Below are positions 17,333 to 26,048 of a stretch of 64,000 nucleotides of DNA, in pieces (the first letter of the stretch is position 1; each line of letters begins with the position of its first letter). A model generated the notes under the pieces. It was not told the DNA's origin. It did not search any database and saw nothing but the letters and a program-made list of their open reading frames with translations. Origin of the DNA: Berkiella sp964606325 (GTDB lineage Bacteria; Pseudomonadota; Gammaproteobacteria; Berkiellales; Berkiellaceae); the NCBI GenBank assembly GCA_964606325.1, contig CAZSGE010000007.1, positions 29,530 to 93,529 of the forward strand, in the 5' to 3' direction. The position numbers and the translations under genes are program-made.

Positions 17333-18310
17333 ATGGCTTATTCAGAGAATATATTACAATGTATCGGCAACACCCCCTTAGTGAAATTAAACCGCGTTGT
17401 CGATAACAATGCGGCAACCGTATTAGTTAAATGTGAATTTATGAATCCAGGCGGATCAATAAAAGATCGCATGGCACTTTACCTTGTTGAGCAAGCAGAA
17501 AAAAAGGGGCTGCTTAAAAAAGGCGGCGTGATTGTTGAAAACACCTCAGGTAATACCGGCCTTGCACTTGCCATGATTGCCGCCGTCAAAGGCTATCGCT
17601 GCATTTTTACTTTACCTGATAAAATGAGCTTAGAAAAAATCAATTCTCTGAAAGCTTATGGCGCCCAAGTGGTTGTAACCCCAACGGATGTGCCAGGTGA
17701 TTCACCAGAACATTATGTCAATCGCGCCAAGCAAATTGCCAAAGAAACTCCTGGTTCATTTTATGTTAATCAATATCACAATCAAGATAATATCGCCGCG
17801 CATTATCACTCCACTGCGCCTGAAATTTGGCGCCAAACTGCAGGTAAATTCGATGCTTTTGTGGCAGGCACTGGTACGGGTGGCACGATTTCAGGAGTGG
17901 GCCGTTTTATTAAAGAACAAAATAAAAACATTAAAATTGTCGGTGCCGATCCCATCGGAAGTGTACATTTTGATTATTTCTATACACACAAATTAGTAGA
18001 ACCACATGTTTATAAAGTCGAAGGTATTGGCGAAGATATATTATGCGAGGCCTTAGATTTCTCTGTTGTTGACGAGATGCGACAAACGAATGATAATCAA
18101 ACTTTTGCCATGGCAAGACGATTGGTGAGAGAAGAGGGTTTATTTTGTGGTGGTTCTTCTGGTGCCATTGTGCATGTTGCTTGTGAATTAGCCAAAGAAT
18201 TGGGCCCCGGAAAAACAGTGGTGACCGTGCTCACCGATTCAGGTTCACGCTATATTTCAAAATTTCTAAATGATACATGGATGCAAGAAAACGGATTTTC
18301 AAATGAATAA
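17333..18310 (+). CDS. Cystathionine beta-synthase (no regulatory CBS domains)
   Basis: PLP enzyme condensing homocysteine and serine. 325 residues of fold-type II with PLP Lys44 in NPGGSIKDR, ENTSGNTG, and the phosphate loop GTGTGGTISG. The segments PTDVPGDSPEHYVNRA, VEGIGEDI and FLNDTWMQENGF match cystathionine beta-synthases better than plain cysteine synthases. It overlaps the cystathionine gamma-lyase gene by eight bases, supporting a reverse-transsulfuration role. O-acetylserine-dependent activity (CysK/MccA-like) is the main alternative. Confidence 0.88.
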   Translation: MAYSENILQCIGNTPLVKLNRVVDNNAATVLVKCEFMNPGGSIKDRMALYLVEQAEKKGLLKKGGVIVENTSGNTGLALAMIAAVKGYRCIFTLPDKMSLEKINSLKAYGAQVVVTPTDVPGDSPEHYVNRAKQIAKETPGSFYVNQYHNQDNIAAHYHSTAPEIWRQTAGKFDAFVAGTGTGGTISGVGRFIKEQNKNIKIVGADPIGSVHFDYFYTHKLVEPHVYKVEGIGEDILCEALDFSVVDEMRQTNDNQTFAMARRLVREEGLFCGGSSGAIVHVACELAKELGPGKTVVTVLTDSGSRYISKFLNDTWMQENGFSNE

Positions 18311-19466
18311 AAAAGACAAACCCTTACAATTTGCGACCAAAGCCATTCATGCCGGATTTGAATATGATGAAACGGGTAGCGTTATGCCTCCCATTTATCT
18401 TACTTCTACTTACAAACAAATTATACCCGCACATCCTGTTGGCAAGTATGAATATTCCAGAACGGCCAACCCCACTAGAGATGTGCTACAAGCCAATTTG
18501 GCTGCCCTGGAAAACGGCAGATATGGATTTTGTTTTGCCTCTGGCTGCGGCGCGCTGAATACGCTATTGCAATTACTAACACCCGGCGATCATGTTATTG
18601 TCTCAGATGATGTTTATGGCGGCACTTTGCGCTTATTGGCGAATGTGTTTTCTACTTGGGGTATTACCTATACCCAATGTGACATGGCCAATACCGCTGC
18701 TTTTAAAAAAGCCTACACTGATAAAACAAAACTGGTATGGCTAGAAACGCCTTCTAATCCTTTGCTCAAAGTGATTGATATTGCCGCCTTGTGTGAAATC
18801 AATAAAAAGAAGAAAAATGGTGCTTTAGTGGCCGTCGATAACACGTTTGCCACTCCCTACTTACAGATGCCACTCGAATTAGGTGCTGATATTGTATGCC
18901 ATTCCACCACTAAATACATTGGTGGGCATTCTGATGTGGTGGGGGGCGCTCTAATATTAAACGATGAGGCACTCGCACAGAAAATGTCTTATCTGCAAAA
19001 TGCCACGGGTAGCGTGCCAAGCCCCATGGATTGCTTTTTGCTCATTCGCTCTATTAAAACCCTGCATGTGCGAATGCAAGCGCATTGCCACAATGCGATG
19101 CATATTGCGAATGTTCTCAAAAGCCATCCTAAAGTTAAACAGGTATTTTATCCTGGTTTACCAGAGCATCCACAACATCACATAGCCGCGCGTCAAATGA
19201 AAGGCTTTGGCGGTATGATAAGCGTTGATTTAAAAGGCGATGCCGAATTTATCAATCGCTTTTTCAAACGTTTACAAATCTTTACCCTGGCAGAATCCTT
19301 AGGGGGGGTTGAATCGCTGATTGGCAATCCTGCCATGATGACGCATGCCGCCATTCCCAAAGCGCACCGTCAAAAAATAGGGATCACGGATTCTTTAGTG
19401 CGCTTATCTGTAGGTATAGAAGATGTAGGTGATTTAATTGATGATTTGATGCAAGCTTTAGCATAA
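18303..19466 (+). CDS. Cystathionine gamma-lyase / gamma-synthase family enzyme
   Basis: PLP fold-type I enzyme of 387 residues, started at ATG 18303 (overlap ATGAATAA with the upstream stop) instead of an earlier in-frame ATG inside the CBS gene. Motifs: YSRTANPTRD, ASGCGALNT, DDVYGGT, ETPSNPLL, VDNTFATPYLQ and the PLP lysine in CHSTTKYIGGHSD (K204). Context with CBS favours cystathionine gamma-lyase, giving cysteine from cystathionine; a gamma-synthase role cannot be excluded from sequence. Confidence 0.9.
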   Translation: MNKKDKPLQFATKAIHAGFEYDETGSVMPPIYLTSTYKQIIPAHPVGKYEYSRTANPTRDVLQANLAALENGRYGFCFASGCGALNTLLQLLTPGDHVIVSDDVYGGTLRLLANVFSTWGITYTQCDMANTAAFKKAYTDKTKLVWLETPSNPLLKVIDIAALCEINKKKKNGALVAVDNTFATPYLQMPLELGADIVCHSTTKYIGGHSDVVGGALILNDEALAQKMSYLQNATGSVPSPMDCFLLIRSIKTLHVRMQAHCHNAMHIANVLKSHPKVKQVFYPGLPEHPQHHIAARQMKGFGGMISVDLKGDAEFINRFFKRLQIFTLAESLGGVESLIGNPAMMTHAAIPKAHRQKIGITDSLVRLSVGIEDVGDLIDDLMQALA

Positions 19467-19631
19467 ATTTTTGCTGCTGATGGTACTGCACATAAAAAAA
19501 TCAGCTATTTAACCAAATATAGGCTAGAGCCTACCTCTTGTCGGAAAAAGATAACACATAGTCTGCTTCTTAACTATTTTCGAAAAGATTTTAAGTATGA
19601 TGATTTTAATTTAAAAATATAGGAAATTATC

Positions 19632-20534
19632 ATGCTTTTGTCGGTTGAATTATCCACTAAAAGAAAATTTACCTTTACGCCTAAGTTTGAAAGAGATTCA
19701 ACTTGTCAGCTTTATGACACAAGTGACAGGCTACTTTTAAATCACTACTACAATCATAAAAAATTAAAACCTGAGCTAGAATATATCTCTCTACTTCAAC
19801 CAGAATTTTACCCCGAATTATTATCTGAATCCTTTCTTAAAAAACATTATCTTGATAAAGATCAAAGAAAAGAATACGAAGTCGATTGTACAGGAGAACA
19901 ATTCCTTAATTCAGAAGGGTACCCTTTACAAGGAGAGTACATATATGGGCTATTACCAGACAATCGACTTTACTGCGCTCCGTGTAGAAAAGAATATTCC
20001 AATGATTTTATCATTAGAAATCATTCACATCTCGTCGCCGGATTACCCGTACTGGCTGCTGGTCATGCCTACTTTTCTAAAGGAAAACTAATAACGCTAA
20101 GTAATAATAGTGGTCATTACAAACCATCTACACAAAAAATGTTGCAAGCCCTCACTTGGTTTAATCAAAAATCTGATTCGGCATTTTTATACGAAGACCA
20201 TTCAGGATTTGACTTAAAAAAAGATCATTATGGAATTAAACATTATCGCGTGAAAGATGTATTAGCATCTCTTAGTAATTTAGAAAATCAGGCACTTACC
20301 CAGGATCAAATATTAGAATTTATCAGAGAGAACACCCATACTTTAGAAAGGCTGGAAGCCAAACTCGCTAAAGAAGTGCCAAATGGGCCAACAGGATATG
20401 AAAGAAGTATTGCACAGGCGCCTTCAGAATTTCCTCCCGAAATTCAGTTAATGATTGATTACACAGGCTTGAATAAAGACCCGAATCACAGCCGTTTTAA
20501 CCGATTTAAAGATAAGAAGATGTCTTGCCAATAG
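19632..20534 (+). CDS. Hypothetical protein with HSHLVAG / SGHYKPS motifs
   Basis: 300 residues, soluble, no signal peptide. The central region has NHSHLVAGLPVLAAGHAYF (about residues 130-149) followed by LSNNSGHYKPSTQKM (SGHY at 160-163). I recall this combination from unassigned bacterial proteins, including pathogen-associated ones, but cannot name a domain with confidence. Helical C-terminus. Stands alone, with 165 bases of empty DNA upstream and a GGAAATT ribosome-binding region. Candidate secreted protein. Confidence 0.6.
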   Translation: MLLSVELSTKRKFTFTPKFERDSTCQLYDTSDRLLLNHYYNHKKLKPELEYISLLQPEFYPELLSESFLKKHYLDKDQRKEYEVDCTGEQFLNSEGYPLQGEYIYGLLPDNRLYCAPCRKEYSNDFIIRNHSHLVAGLPVLAAGHAYFSKGKLITLSNNSGHYKPSTQKMLQALTWFNQKSDSAFLYEDHSGFDLKKDHYGIKHYRVKDVLASLSNLENQALTQDQILEFIRENTHTLERLEAKLAKEVPNGPTGYERSIAQAPSEFPPEIQLMIDYTGLNKDPNHSRFNRFKDKKMSCQ

Positions 20535-20651
20535 ATTGCCCCCTATTCATTCCCACGCAAAAGGTTATTCTAAAATAGGTGCTAGTACACTTAACATGTG
20601 CAAGATGCTTCCTTACCTAGGAAATATCTTGCACTGCAACTATTAAAATCG

Positions 20652-20706
20652 TCAATTTTTTGATTAATTCTGTCATTTTTTGACAGTTTTAAGCTATAAT
20701 TTAATA
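20652..20706 (+). promoter_or_regulatory. abiE promoter with two inverted repeats
   Basis: Inverted repeat 1 is TCAA-4-TTGA at 20652-20663; inverted repeat 2 is CTGTCA-5-TGACAG at 20670-20686. Their centres are about 20.5 bases apart, two helical turns. A perfect -10 TATAAT lies at 20695-20700, and the start codon is at 20707, so the transcript may be nearly leaderless. AbiEi antitoxins are known to autorepress by binding paired inverted repeats; the link here is by position. Confidence 0.6.
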
Positions 20707-21333
20707 ATGACTAGCCAATTAGAGAAAAAGTTACGGACTTTTAAATCAGCCTATGTAACCTATGCTGATTTATGCACTTTATTGCCCACCTCTGAAGATG
20801 CGCGATTTTCGCAAATTAAGCGTGCCTTAAAAGAAGGTTATCTCGTGCGCCTTCGTAAAGGGTTGTACCGTCAAGGGCAATACCTAAATAAGGATAAACC
20901 ACACTCTTTTGAAATGTCACAATACATCCATTGGCCCTCCTACGTTAGCTTAGAATCTGCCTTGTCATATCATGAGCTTATTCCTGAAGCTGTTTACGGG
21001 ACGACCAGTGTTACCACCACACGATCACTACAGTATCAAAACGAATTTGGTGTTTTTAGCTATAGGACTTTACCAAAAAAGAATTTTTTCATGGGGGTTA
21101 CCAGAGTAGTAGAACACCAAAATATTTTTATGATTGCCACGCCTTGGAAAGCAATCACGGATTATTTGTATTGCTATAAGAAAGATTGGACTACACTGGC
21201 TCCTTTTAATGAAAGCTTACGAATTGAATTATCAGAATTGCCACAATTATCCAGCGATTTTGCAAATGCATTAGGGGCATATTACAATAGCAAAAGAATT
21301 CATACATTTCTAAAAAACGTGACAAAGAGTTAG
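20707..21333 (+). CDS. abiEi: AbiEi-type antitoxin / transcriptional repressor
   Basis: 208 residues if started at ATG 20707; the upstream TTG overlaps the operator-like repeats and is rejected. N-terminal winged helix (about 10-70, QIKRALKEGYLVRLRKGLYR) and a C-terminal antitoxin domain with YVSLESALSYHELIPE, the signature of the AbiEi family. Works with AbiEii as a type IV toxin-antitoxin pair and in some cases in phage abortive infection. One base separates it from the toxin gene. Confidence 0.87.
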   Translation: MTSQLEKKLRTFKSAYVTYADLCTLLPTSEDARFSQIKRALKEGYLVRLRKGLYRQGQYLNKDKPHSFEMSQYIHWPSYVSLESALSYHELIPEAVYGTTSVTTTRSLQYQNEFGVFSYRTLPKKNFFMGVTRVVEHQNIFMIATPWKAITDYLYCYKKDWTTLAPFNESLRIELSELPQLSSDFANALGAYYNSKRIHTFLKNVTKS

Positions 21334-21334
21334 C

Positions 21335-22177
21335 ATGGACATTGAAGTCGTTCAACAACGCTTAGACAGTTATCATTGCAAAACCCGCCAAGATGAGCAT
21401 AATGCCTTAAAGGAAATTACCCAAGAAATAGCTTTGATGGCTTTGTCTAAAACCGATTTCTTCAAGGTAGCTGAATTTCATGGTGGAACCGCTTTAAGGA
21501 TTTTACATAGCTTACAACGTTTTTCGGAAGATTTAGATTTTGCTCTCTTAGCACCAAATGCGGATTTTGATTTAAATCATTATCTTTTTCATGTATCTGA
21601 AGAGTTTGAAGCTTTTGGTTATAAAATCAACATTTCAGATAGAAGCGACGTTCAAAAAACTGTTCAGAAGCAATTTCTAAAAGTGGATTCACTTGGAAAG
21701 ATGCTCACAGTGCAATATCCCATGACACGATCAGATAGACAAATCAAAATTAAGTTTGAAGTTGACACCAATCCACCTACAGGCGCAAATACTGAAATTA
21801 AATTTTTACTGTTTCCCATACCCTTTAGCGTATTAGCAAAAGATTTACCAAGTTCATTTGCCGGCAAAATTCATGCGCTATTATGCCGTAAATATAACAA
21901 AGGCAGAGATTGGTATGATTTCATTTGGTATATGCAAAACAGGGTTCCTGTCAATTATGAATTGCTAGCCAATGCTTTAAAACAAGTAGGCCCGTGGCAG
22001 GACCAGGGACTATCAATCGATCGTAAATGGCTAGTAGAACAATTTAAAGTCAAAATTAATTCAATTGATTGGGAAATGTTAAAAAATGATGTAAAACCTC
22101 TCCTTAAACCCTCTGATTTAGCTGGATTGGCATTGTGGAAGGCAGAATTTTTTCTTGAGTTAGCAAAAAAGATCTGA
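21335..22177 (+). CDS. abiEii: AbiEii-type nucleotidyltransferase toxin
   Basis: 280 residues of the AbiEii/MenT family of DNA-polymerase-beta-like nucleotidyltransferases. The catalytic region reads FHGGTALRILHSLQRFSEDLDFAL (here split: HGGTALRI, then SEDLDFAL), with GGTAL and the paired Asp of DxD in DLDF; downstream KIHALLCRKYNKGRDWYDFIWYM is the other family motif. Substrates in this family include tRNA 3' ends. Both catalytic motifs look intact. Confidence 0.88.
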   Translation: MDIEVVQQRLDSYHCKTRQDEHNALKEITQEIALMALSKTDFFKVAEFHGGTALRILHSLQRFSEDLDFALLAPNADFDLNHYLFHVSEEFEAFGYKINISDRSDVQKTVQKQFLKVDSLGKMLTVQYPMTRSDRQIKIKFEVDTNPPTGANTEIKFLLFPIPFSVLAKDLPSSFAGKIHALLCRKYNKGRDWYDFIWYMQNRVPVNYELLANALKQVGPWQDQGLSIDRKWLVEQFKVKINSIDWEMLKNDVKPLLKPSDLAGLALWKAEFFLELAKKI

Positions 22178-22183
22178 ATTAGC

Positions 22184-22297
22184 TTATTTTTTTGCTTTGA
22201 TAGCACTATTCACATCCTGGATATGTGCTTGATATGCCCTATCAGTGTATCGACCTAAACTTTCTTTTAATCGTTCAAGATTCTGTGCCAGCAACAT
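22184..22297 (-). pseudogene. Short remnant-like reading frame
   Basis: A 37-codon frame opposite the toxin end begins MLLAQNLERLKESLG and ends SAIKAKK. It has the composition of a real helical C-terminus and no obvious promoter; the hairpin at 22306-22331 precedes it. Most likely the tail of a deleted gene, or chance. Confidence 0.25.
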
Positions 22298-22305
22298 CGA
22301 TTTAA

Positions 22306-22331
22306 TCAAAGCCCCCCTCTTTGGGCTTTGA
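22306..22331. terminator. Stem-loop
   Basis: TCAAAGCCC and GGGCTTTGA form a nine-bp stem around a C/T-rich loop. No long T-run follows on the plus strand; may attenuate transcription from the abiE pair. Confidence 0.45.
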
Positions 22332-22417
22332 TATCAAATCTTTGTACTTTTCGCATTCCTATTTAAGGGTTAAACTAAATGTACATAGGTATGCACTGGT
22401 AACAGGATTCAAAGAAA

Positions 22418-22933
22418 ATGTTAACAAAACACAGTGGACTGGTATTATGTATACTGTCCTTATTTTCAACTTCTGTTCTAGCTCAAACAGAAGCAAAATT
22501 AATCCTAAAATCTTTTAAAACAGAACAATCACAAGAAAAAAGTGGTGACGAGCTTTATATCAGCGTCACTGAATATACTAAGAATCATTCCCCTAGTTAT
22601 TATCAAGTACCAGCATTCCCTGCTCACTGGCTATCAGAGCATATTGGCAAAGTGAATAATGCGATTATCTGGAAAAAAGACATTACTAAATGTGAAGACG
22701 TCGATCTGATGATAACGTTAGTTGAAGAAGATCTACTTCCTTGGAACGTTGACGATTCATTAGGCTCTTTGAAACTTAAACTTACCTGCCAAAATGATAA
22801 ACTACAAGGCGAGTGGATCATTCCTAACGCCAATGCCGTGAGTAAAAGCACCGAAAAGAATGCTTTTCAATTTACGGGGGATAGCGGCAGATATGATATC
22901 CAATTTAATCTTGAGAACATCACGACCCCATAA
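22418..22933 (+). CDS. Hypothetical secreted protein
   Basis: 171 residues with a clear Sec signal peptide (hydrophobic GLVLCILSLFSTSVLA followed by QTEAK, cleavage about residue 22). The mature part is beta-rich in appearance, with two Cys (in KCEDVD and LTCQND) that could form a disulfide in the periplasm. No domain recognised. It precedes another exported protein gene (23014) by 80 bases but no operon link is evident. Confidence 0.65.
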   Translation: MLTKHSGLVLCILSLFSTSVLAQTEAKLILKSFKTEQSQEKSGDELYISVTEYTKNHSPSYYQVPAFPAHWLSEHIGKVNNAIIWKKDITKCEDVDLMITLVEEDLLPWNVDDSLGSLKLKLTCQNDKLQGEWIIPNANAVSKSTEKNAFQFTGDSGRYDIQFNLENITTP

Positions 22934-23013
22934 GCTGCACAAACTCAAGATGACTGTGACTTATGCGCATCTAGGATAATAAAGTATTCCTCTTTTTTTA
23001 ATGGACTAAAAAA

Positions 23014-24831
23014 ATGCGATTATTCCTTACATTGCTTGCTTCATGTTTAATCATCAATGTATCCTTTGCCCAAGATCCTAAACCAAATAGCCAAACTCAG
23101 AGCACCAATCTATGCCGATGCTTACCACATCAAGACTGTTGGCCAAGCGAGGCAACATGGAACGCGCTTTCCAAAGAATTACACGGGAAACTGGTAAAAC
23201 CTAAAGCTACATTAAGTGCCTGTCATGAAGATCCCAAAAGTGTTGCATGCGAAGTAGCCTTAAAAAATAGTCATAATCCTTTTTACTTACAATCGCAACC
23301 CGGCGAGACACAAAGTCAAGGTTGGTATAAAGCTTGGGATGCTAAACTCAGCGAATATGCTGTCCAAGCACAAAGCACTCAAGATGTAGTGGCTGCTGTC
23401 AACTTTGCGCGCAACCATCATCTCAGATTGGTGATCAAAGGTGGTGGACATGATTATTATGGGCGCAACAATGCTGCTAATTCATTGTTAATCTGGACGC
23501 ACCCCATGAGGGAAATCATTGTGCATAATGATTTTGTCCCTGTCGGCTGCTCTAAGAAACAACATAGTTCTCAAGCTGTGACCGTTAGCGCAGGCACACG
23601 TTGGATTGATGCTTATTCTGAAGTCACCACCAAACACAATCGCTATGTGCAAGGCGGTGGCTGTGCTTCTGTGGGCGCCGCAGGCGGCTTTACCCAAGGG
23701 GGTGGCTTTGGATCGCTGTCTAAAAAGTTTGGTAGCGGGGCGGCCAATATGTTGCAGGTAGAAATAGTAAGCGCAGATGGCAAAACACTGATTGCCAATG
23801 AATGCCAAAATGCCGATTTGTTTTGGGCTGTGCGCGGTGGCGGTGGCGGCACCTTTGGCGTTGTCACCAAAATGACTTTAAAAACCTTTGATTTACCATC
23901 TAACTTTGGTGTTTATAAAGCGAAAATAACCGCCAAAACAGATGCTCATTATCAAAAGTTGATTAAAGAGTTTCTCTCCTTTTATCGCGATAATCTCAAT
24001 AATGAACACTGGGGTGAGCAAATTGAATTTACCAAAGATAATACCATTGACATCATGATCGTGTTCCAAGGTTTATCTAAAGAGCAAGCAAATAATTCCT
24101 GGCAGGGATTACAACAGTGGCTGAAAAAAGAGCCTGATGGTTATGCATTTGAAAATGACGTATTTATCATCCCCGCAAATAAAATGTGGGATTATAATTT
24201 CTGGAAAGAAAATCATCCTGATTTCGTGACATTAGATCCAACGCCTGGCGCACCTATTGGACAATATTGGTGGAAATCTAATACCAGTGAAACTTCAAAA
24301 TACTGGTACACCTACTTATCACGATGGTTGCCACTGAGTTTGTTTGCCGAGAGTAAATTAGATCAATTAGCACAAACCCTTTTTAAGGCTTCAAGATTAG
24401 CCCACGTATCATTACATGTGAATAAAGGGTTAGCCGGAGGCGCCAAAGATGCGCTAGCGCGTTCAAAGCAAACAGCCACTAACCCCGCAGCATTTGAGGC
24501 TGCAGGGTTAGTCATCATTGCATCAGGCAGCAATGAAGTTTACCCCAGTATTAAAGGCAAAGAAATTGATGAGACAAAAGTCAACAAAATGATTCAAAAT
24601 GACCAAGATGCTTATGCACTTATCAAAGATATCACGCCTAAAGGCGGTACTTATTTAAATGAAGCTGATTACTTTGAAAAAGAGTGGCAAAACTCATTTT
24701 GGGGCGATAATTACAAAAAGCTGTATTCGATTAAACAAAAATATGATCCCAATGGATTATTTTACTGCCATCATTGTGTGGGTAGTGAAAACTGGGATGA
24801 AACAGGAATGTGTAAAGACAAAACATCATAA
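23014..24831 (+). CDS. Exported FAD-linked oxidase (berberine-bridge-enzyme-like)
   Basis: 605 residues with an N-terminal Sec signal (MRLFLTLLASCLIINVSFAQ). FAD-binding PCMH domain from about residue 110: His146 in GGGHDYYG and Cys217 in GGGCASVGAAGG occupy the positions of bicovalent FAD attachment in berberine-bridge-type oxidases; VRGGGGGTFGVVT follows. The C-terminal BBE motif includes YDPNGLFYCHHCVG. Likely oxidises a sugar or alcohol outside the cytoplasm and releases peroxide; substrate unknown. Such enzymes are commoner in plants, fungi and actinobacteria, so transfer is possible. Confidence 0.85.
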   Translation: MRLFLTLLASCLIINVSFAQDPKPNSQTQSTNLCRCLPHQDCWPSEATWNALSKELHGKLVKPKATLSACHEDPKSVACEVALKNSHNPFYLQSQPGETQSQGWYKAWDAKLSEYAVQAQSTQDVVAAVNFARNHHLRLVIKGGGHDYYGRNNAANSLLIWTHPMREIIVHNDFVPVGCSKKQHSSQAVTVSAGTRWIDAYSEVTTKHNRYVQGGGCASVGAAGGFTQGGGFGSLSKKFGSGAANMLQVEIVSADGKTLIANECQNADLFWAVRGGGGGTFGVVTKMTLKTFDLPSNFGVYKAKITAKTDAHYQKLIKEFLSFYRDNLNNEHWGEQIEFTKDNTIDIMIVFQGLSKEQANNSWQGLQQWLKKEPDGYAFENDVFIIPANKMWDYNFWKENHPDFVTLDPTPGAPIGQYWWKSNTSETSKYWYTYLSRWLPLSLFAESKLDQLAQTLFKASRLAHVSLHVNKGLAGGAKDALARSKQTATNPAAFEAAGLVIIASGSNEVYPSIKGKEIDETKVNKMIQNDQDAYALIKDITPKGGTYLNEADYFEKEWQNSFWGDNYKKLYSIKQKYDPNGLFYCHHCVGSENWDETGMCKDKTS

Positions 24832-24845
24832 ATTAAAATAACCTG

Positions 24846-24881
24846 GGATCAGACCTAAGGTATCCAATCTTGGTCTGGTCC
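24846..24881 (+). terminator. Stem-loop after oxidase gene
   Basis: GGATCAGACC and GGTCTGGTCC form an imperfect ten-bp stem with a 16-base spacer immediately after the gene end. No strong T-run. Confidence 0.4.
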
Positions 24882-25046
24882 TATCTACATTATCTTAAAA
24901 AGTCACACCCTTGACAGTGTTCACACCAAGCTCAGGTGACCCAAGCTCAAGATATTTACTTTGTCGTATAAATCATGTCGCATTTTTATGAACTAGTTAA
25001 TTGCTGATATTTAACTACAATGGGCTGCACTTAAATAGGAGGGTCT

Positions 25047-25403
25047 ATGTTCAATATCACCAGTATGTTTCAAACCTTAAGTGATTTGTTAAGTAATACA
25101 ACGACACAAAACACGACATCTTCAGCTGCTCCAATTATTGCCTCTACGAGTGGGTGCCCCCCCGTGCTCGTTACATGCCCTTCTAATGAATCACAACTCA
25201 ATACTCTGATTGCTATTGAAACAACCGCGATGGTAACTTTTGCAGCATTAACAACTTATTTTTTATACTGTGGTGGCAAAAAAGCTATTGAAAATTCAGC
25301 TGCTCAAATACCATCTCGTTTGCAACGGTCTCATGTAGATAATTCCATCCTACCGCAAGATGAGAACTGTGGCGATGATGGGCGACGAATGATAAAGAAA
25401 TAA
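25047..25403 (+). CDS. Small single-span membrane protein, unknown
   Basis: 118 residues. Ser/Thr/Asn-rich N-terminus, one hydrophobic segment (about 50-73, LIAIETTAMVTFAALTTYFL) and a polar basic tail ending RRMIKK. A good ribosome site (AGGAGGG) precedes the ATG. No family recognised. Confidence 0.55.
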   Translation: MFNITSMFQTLSDLLSNTTTQNTTSSAAPIIASTSGCPPVLVTCPSNESQLNTLIAIETTAMVTFAALTTYFLYCGGKKAIENSAAQIPSRLQRSHVDNSILPQDENCGDDGRRMIKK

Positions 25404-25586
25404 TAATTTTCTATTTATTATATATAAATAAATTACTCATTATTTTAGCATGCTTTCTTAAAGTGAGTTGCCATAAATAGCACACTGCAGTTTACAATGT
25501 CATAAAAATAGAACGTAGGTTTTTAATCTTGATGCACAATATCATCATTTTGTAACCTACATTTATCCCGTCTCTAGGAGTAAGTT

Positions 25587-25916
25587 ATGGCATCTCATAT
25601 TTTAGTTGTTTCTGAATGGCTACCCAAAGATAATCATGAGCAAACATTATTTGAATCCTTTCAAGAACTAGCCCGAATAACCTTAGAAAAAGAAAAGGGT
25701 TGTCTTAAATACCACGTTACACGCCAAATTTCGCATCCTGGTACAAAAGGGGAATCGAAATTCGCTATATTATTGATTCAAGAATATGAGAATATTGAAG
25801 CCTTTAATAAGCATTGTGACTCTGAACATGTTTCTGATTTTTCCAAAAAACATGTCGGAGATGAAAGTACAAGTATCATAAAAGATTGGCGATGTCGGGT
25901 ATTTAGTGAAGCTTGA
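25587..25916 (+). CDS. Antibiotic biosynthesis monooxygenase (ABM)-fold protein
   Basis: 109 residues with the ABM ferredoxin-like pattern: an initial strand ILVVSEWLPK, a helix ESFQELARITLEKEKGCLKYHVTR, and a second half ILLIQEYENIEAFNKHCDSEHVSDF. Such proteins (YgiN-like) oxidise quinones or reactive aldehydes, or are of unknown role. Ribosome site TAGGAG precedes the ATG. Stand-alone. Confidence 0.75.
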   Translation: MASHILVVSEWLPKDNHEQTLFESFQELARITLEKEKGCLKYHVTRQISHPGTKGESKFAILLIQEYENIEAFNKHCDSEHVSDFSKKHVGDESTSIIKDWRCRVFSEA

Positions 25917-26048
25917 TATGCACGACAGTTACCGTGGATAACGATGTCATAAAAAACGAGATCTGGCATTCCTTTTATTAAGTTGGATGATTTCCCCAAT
26001 CATTTAGTGTGATTATACGCCCCAATGCTAATCAACAAGGAAATAGCT

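Noticed and set aside
20680..20685. TTGACA as -35 of the abiE promoter
   Set aside because: Only nine bases separate it from TATAAT; it is better read as one arm of an inverted repeat.
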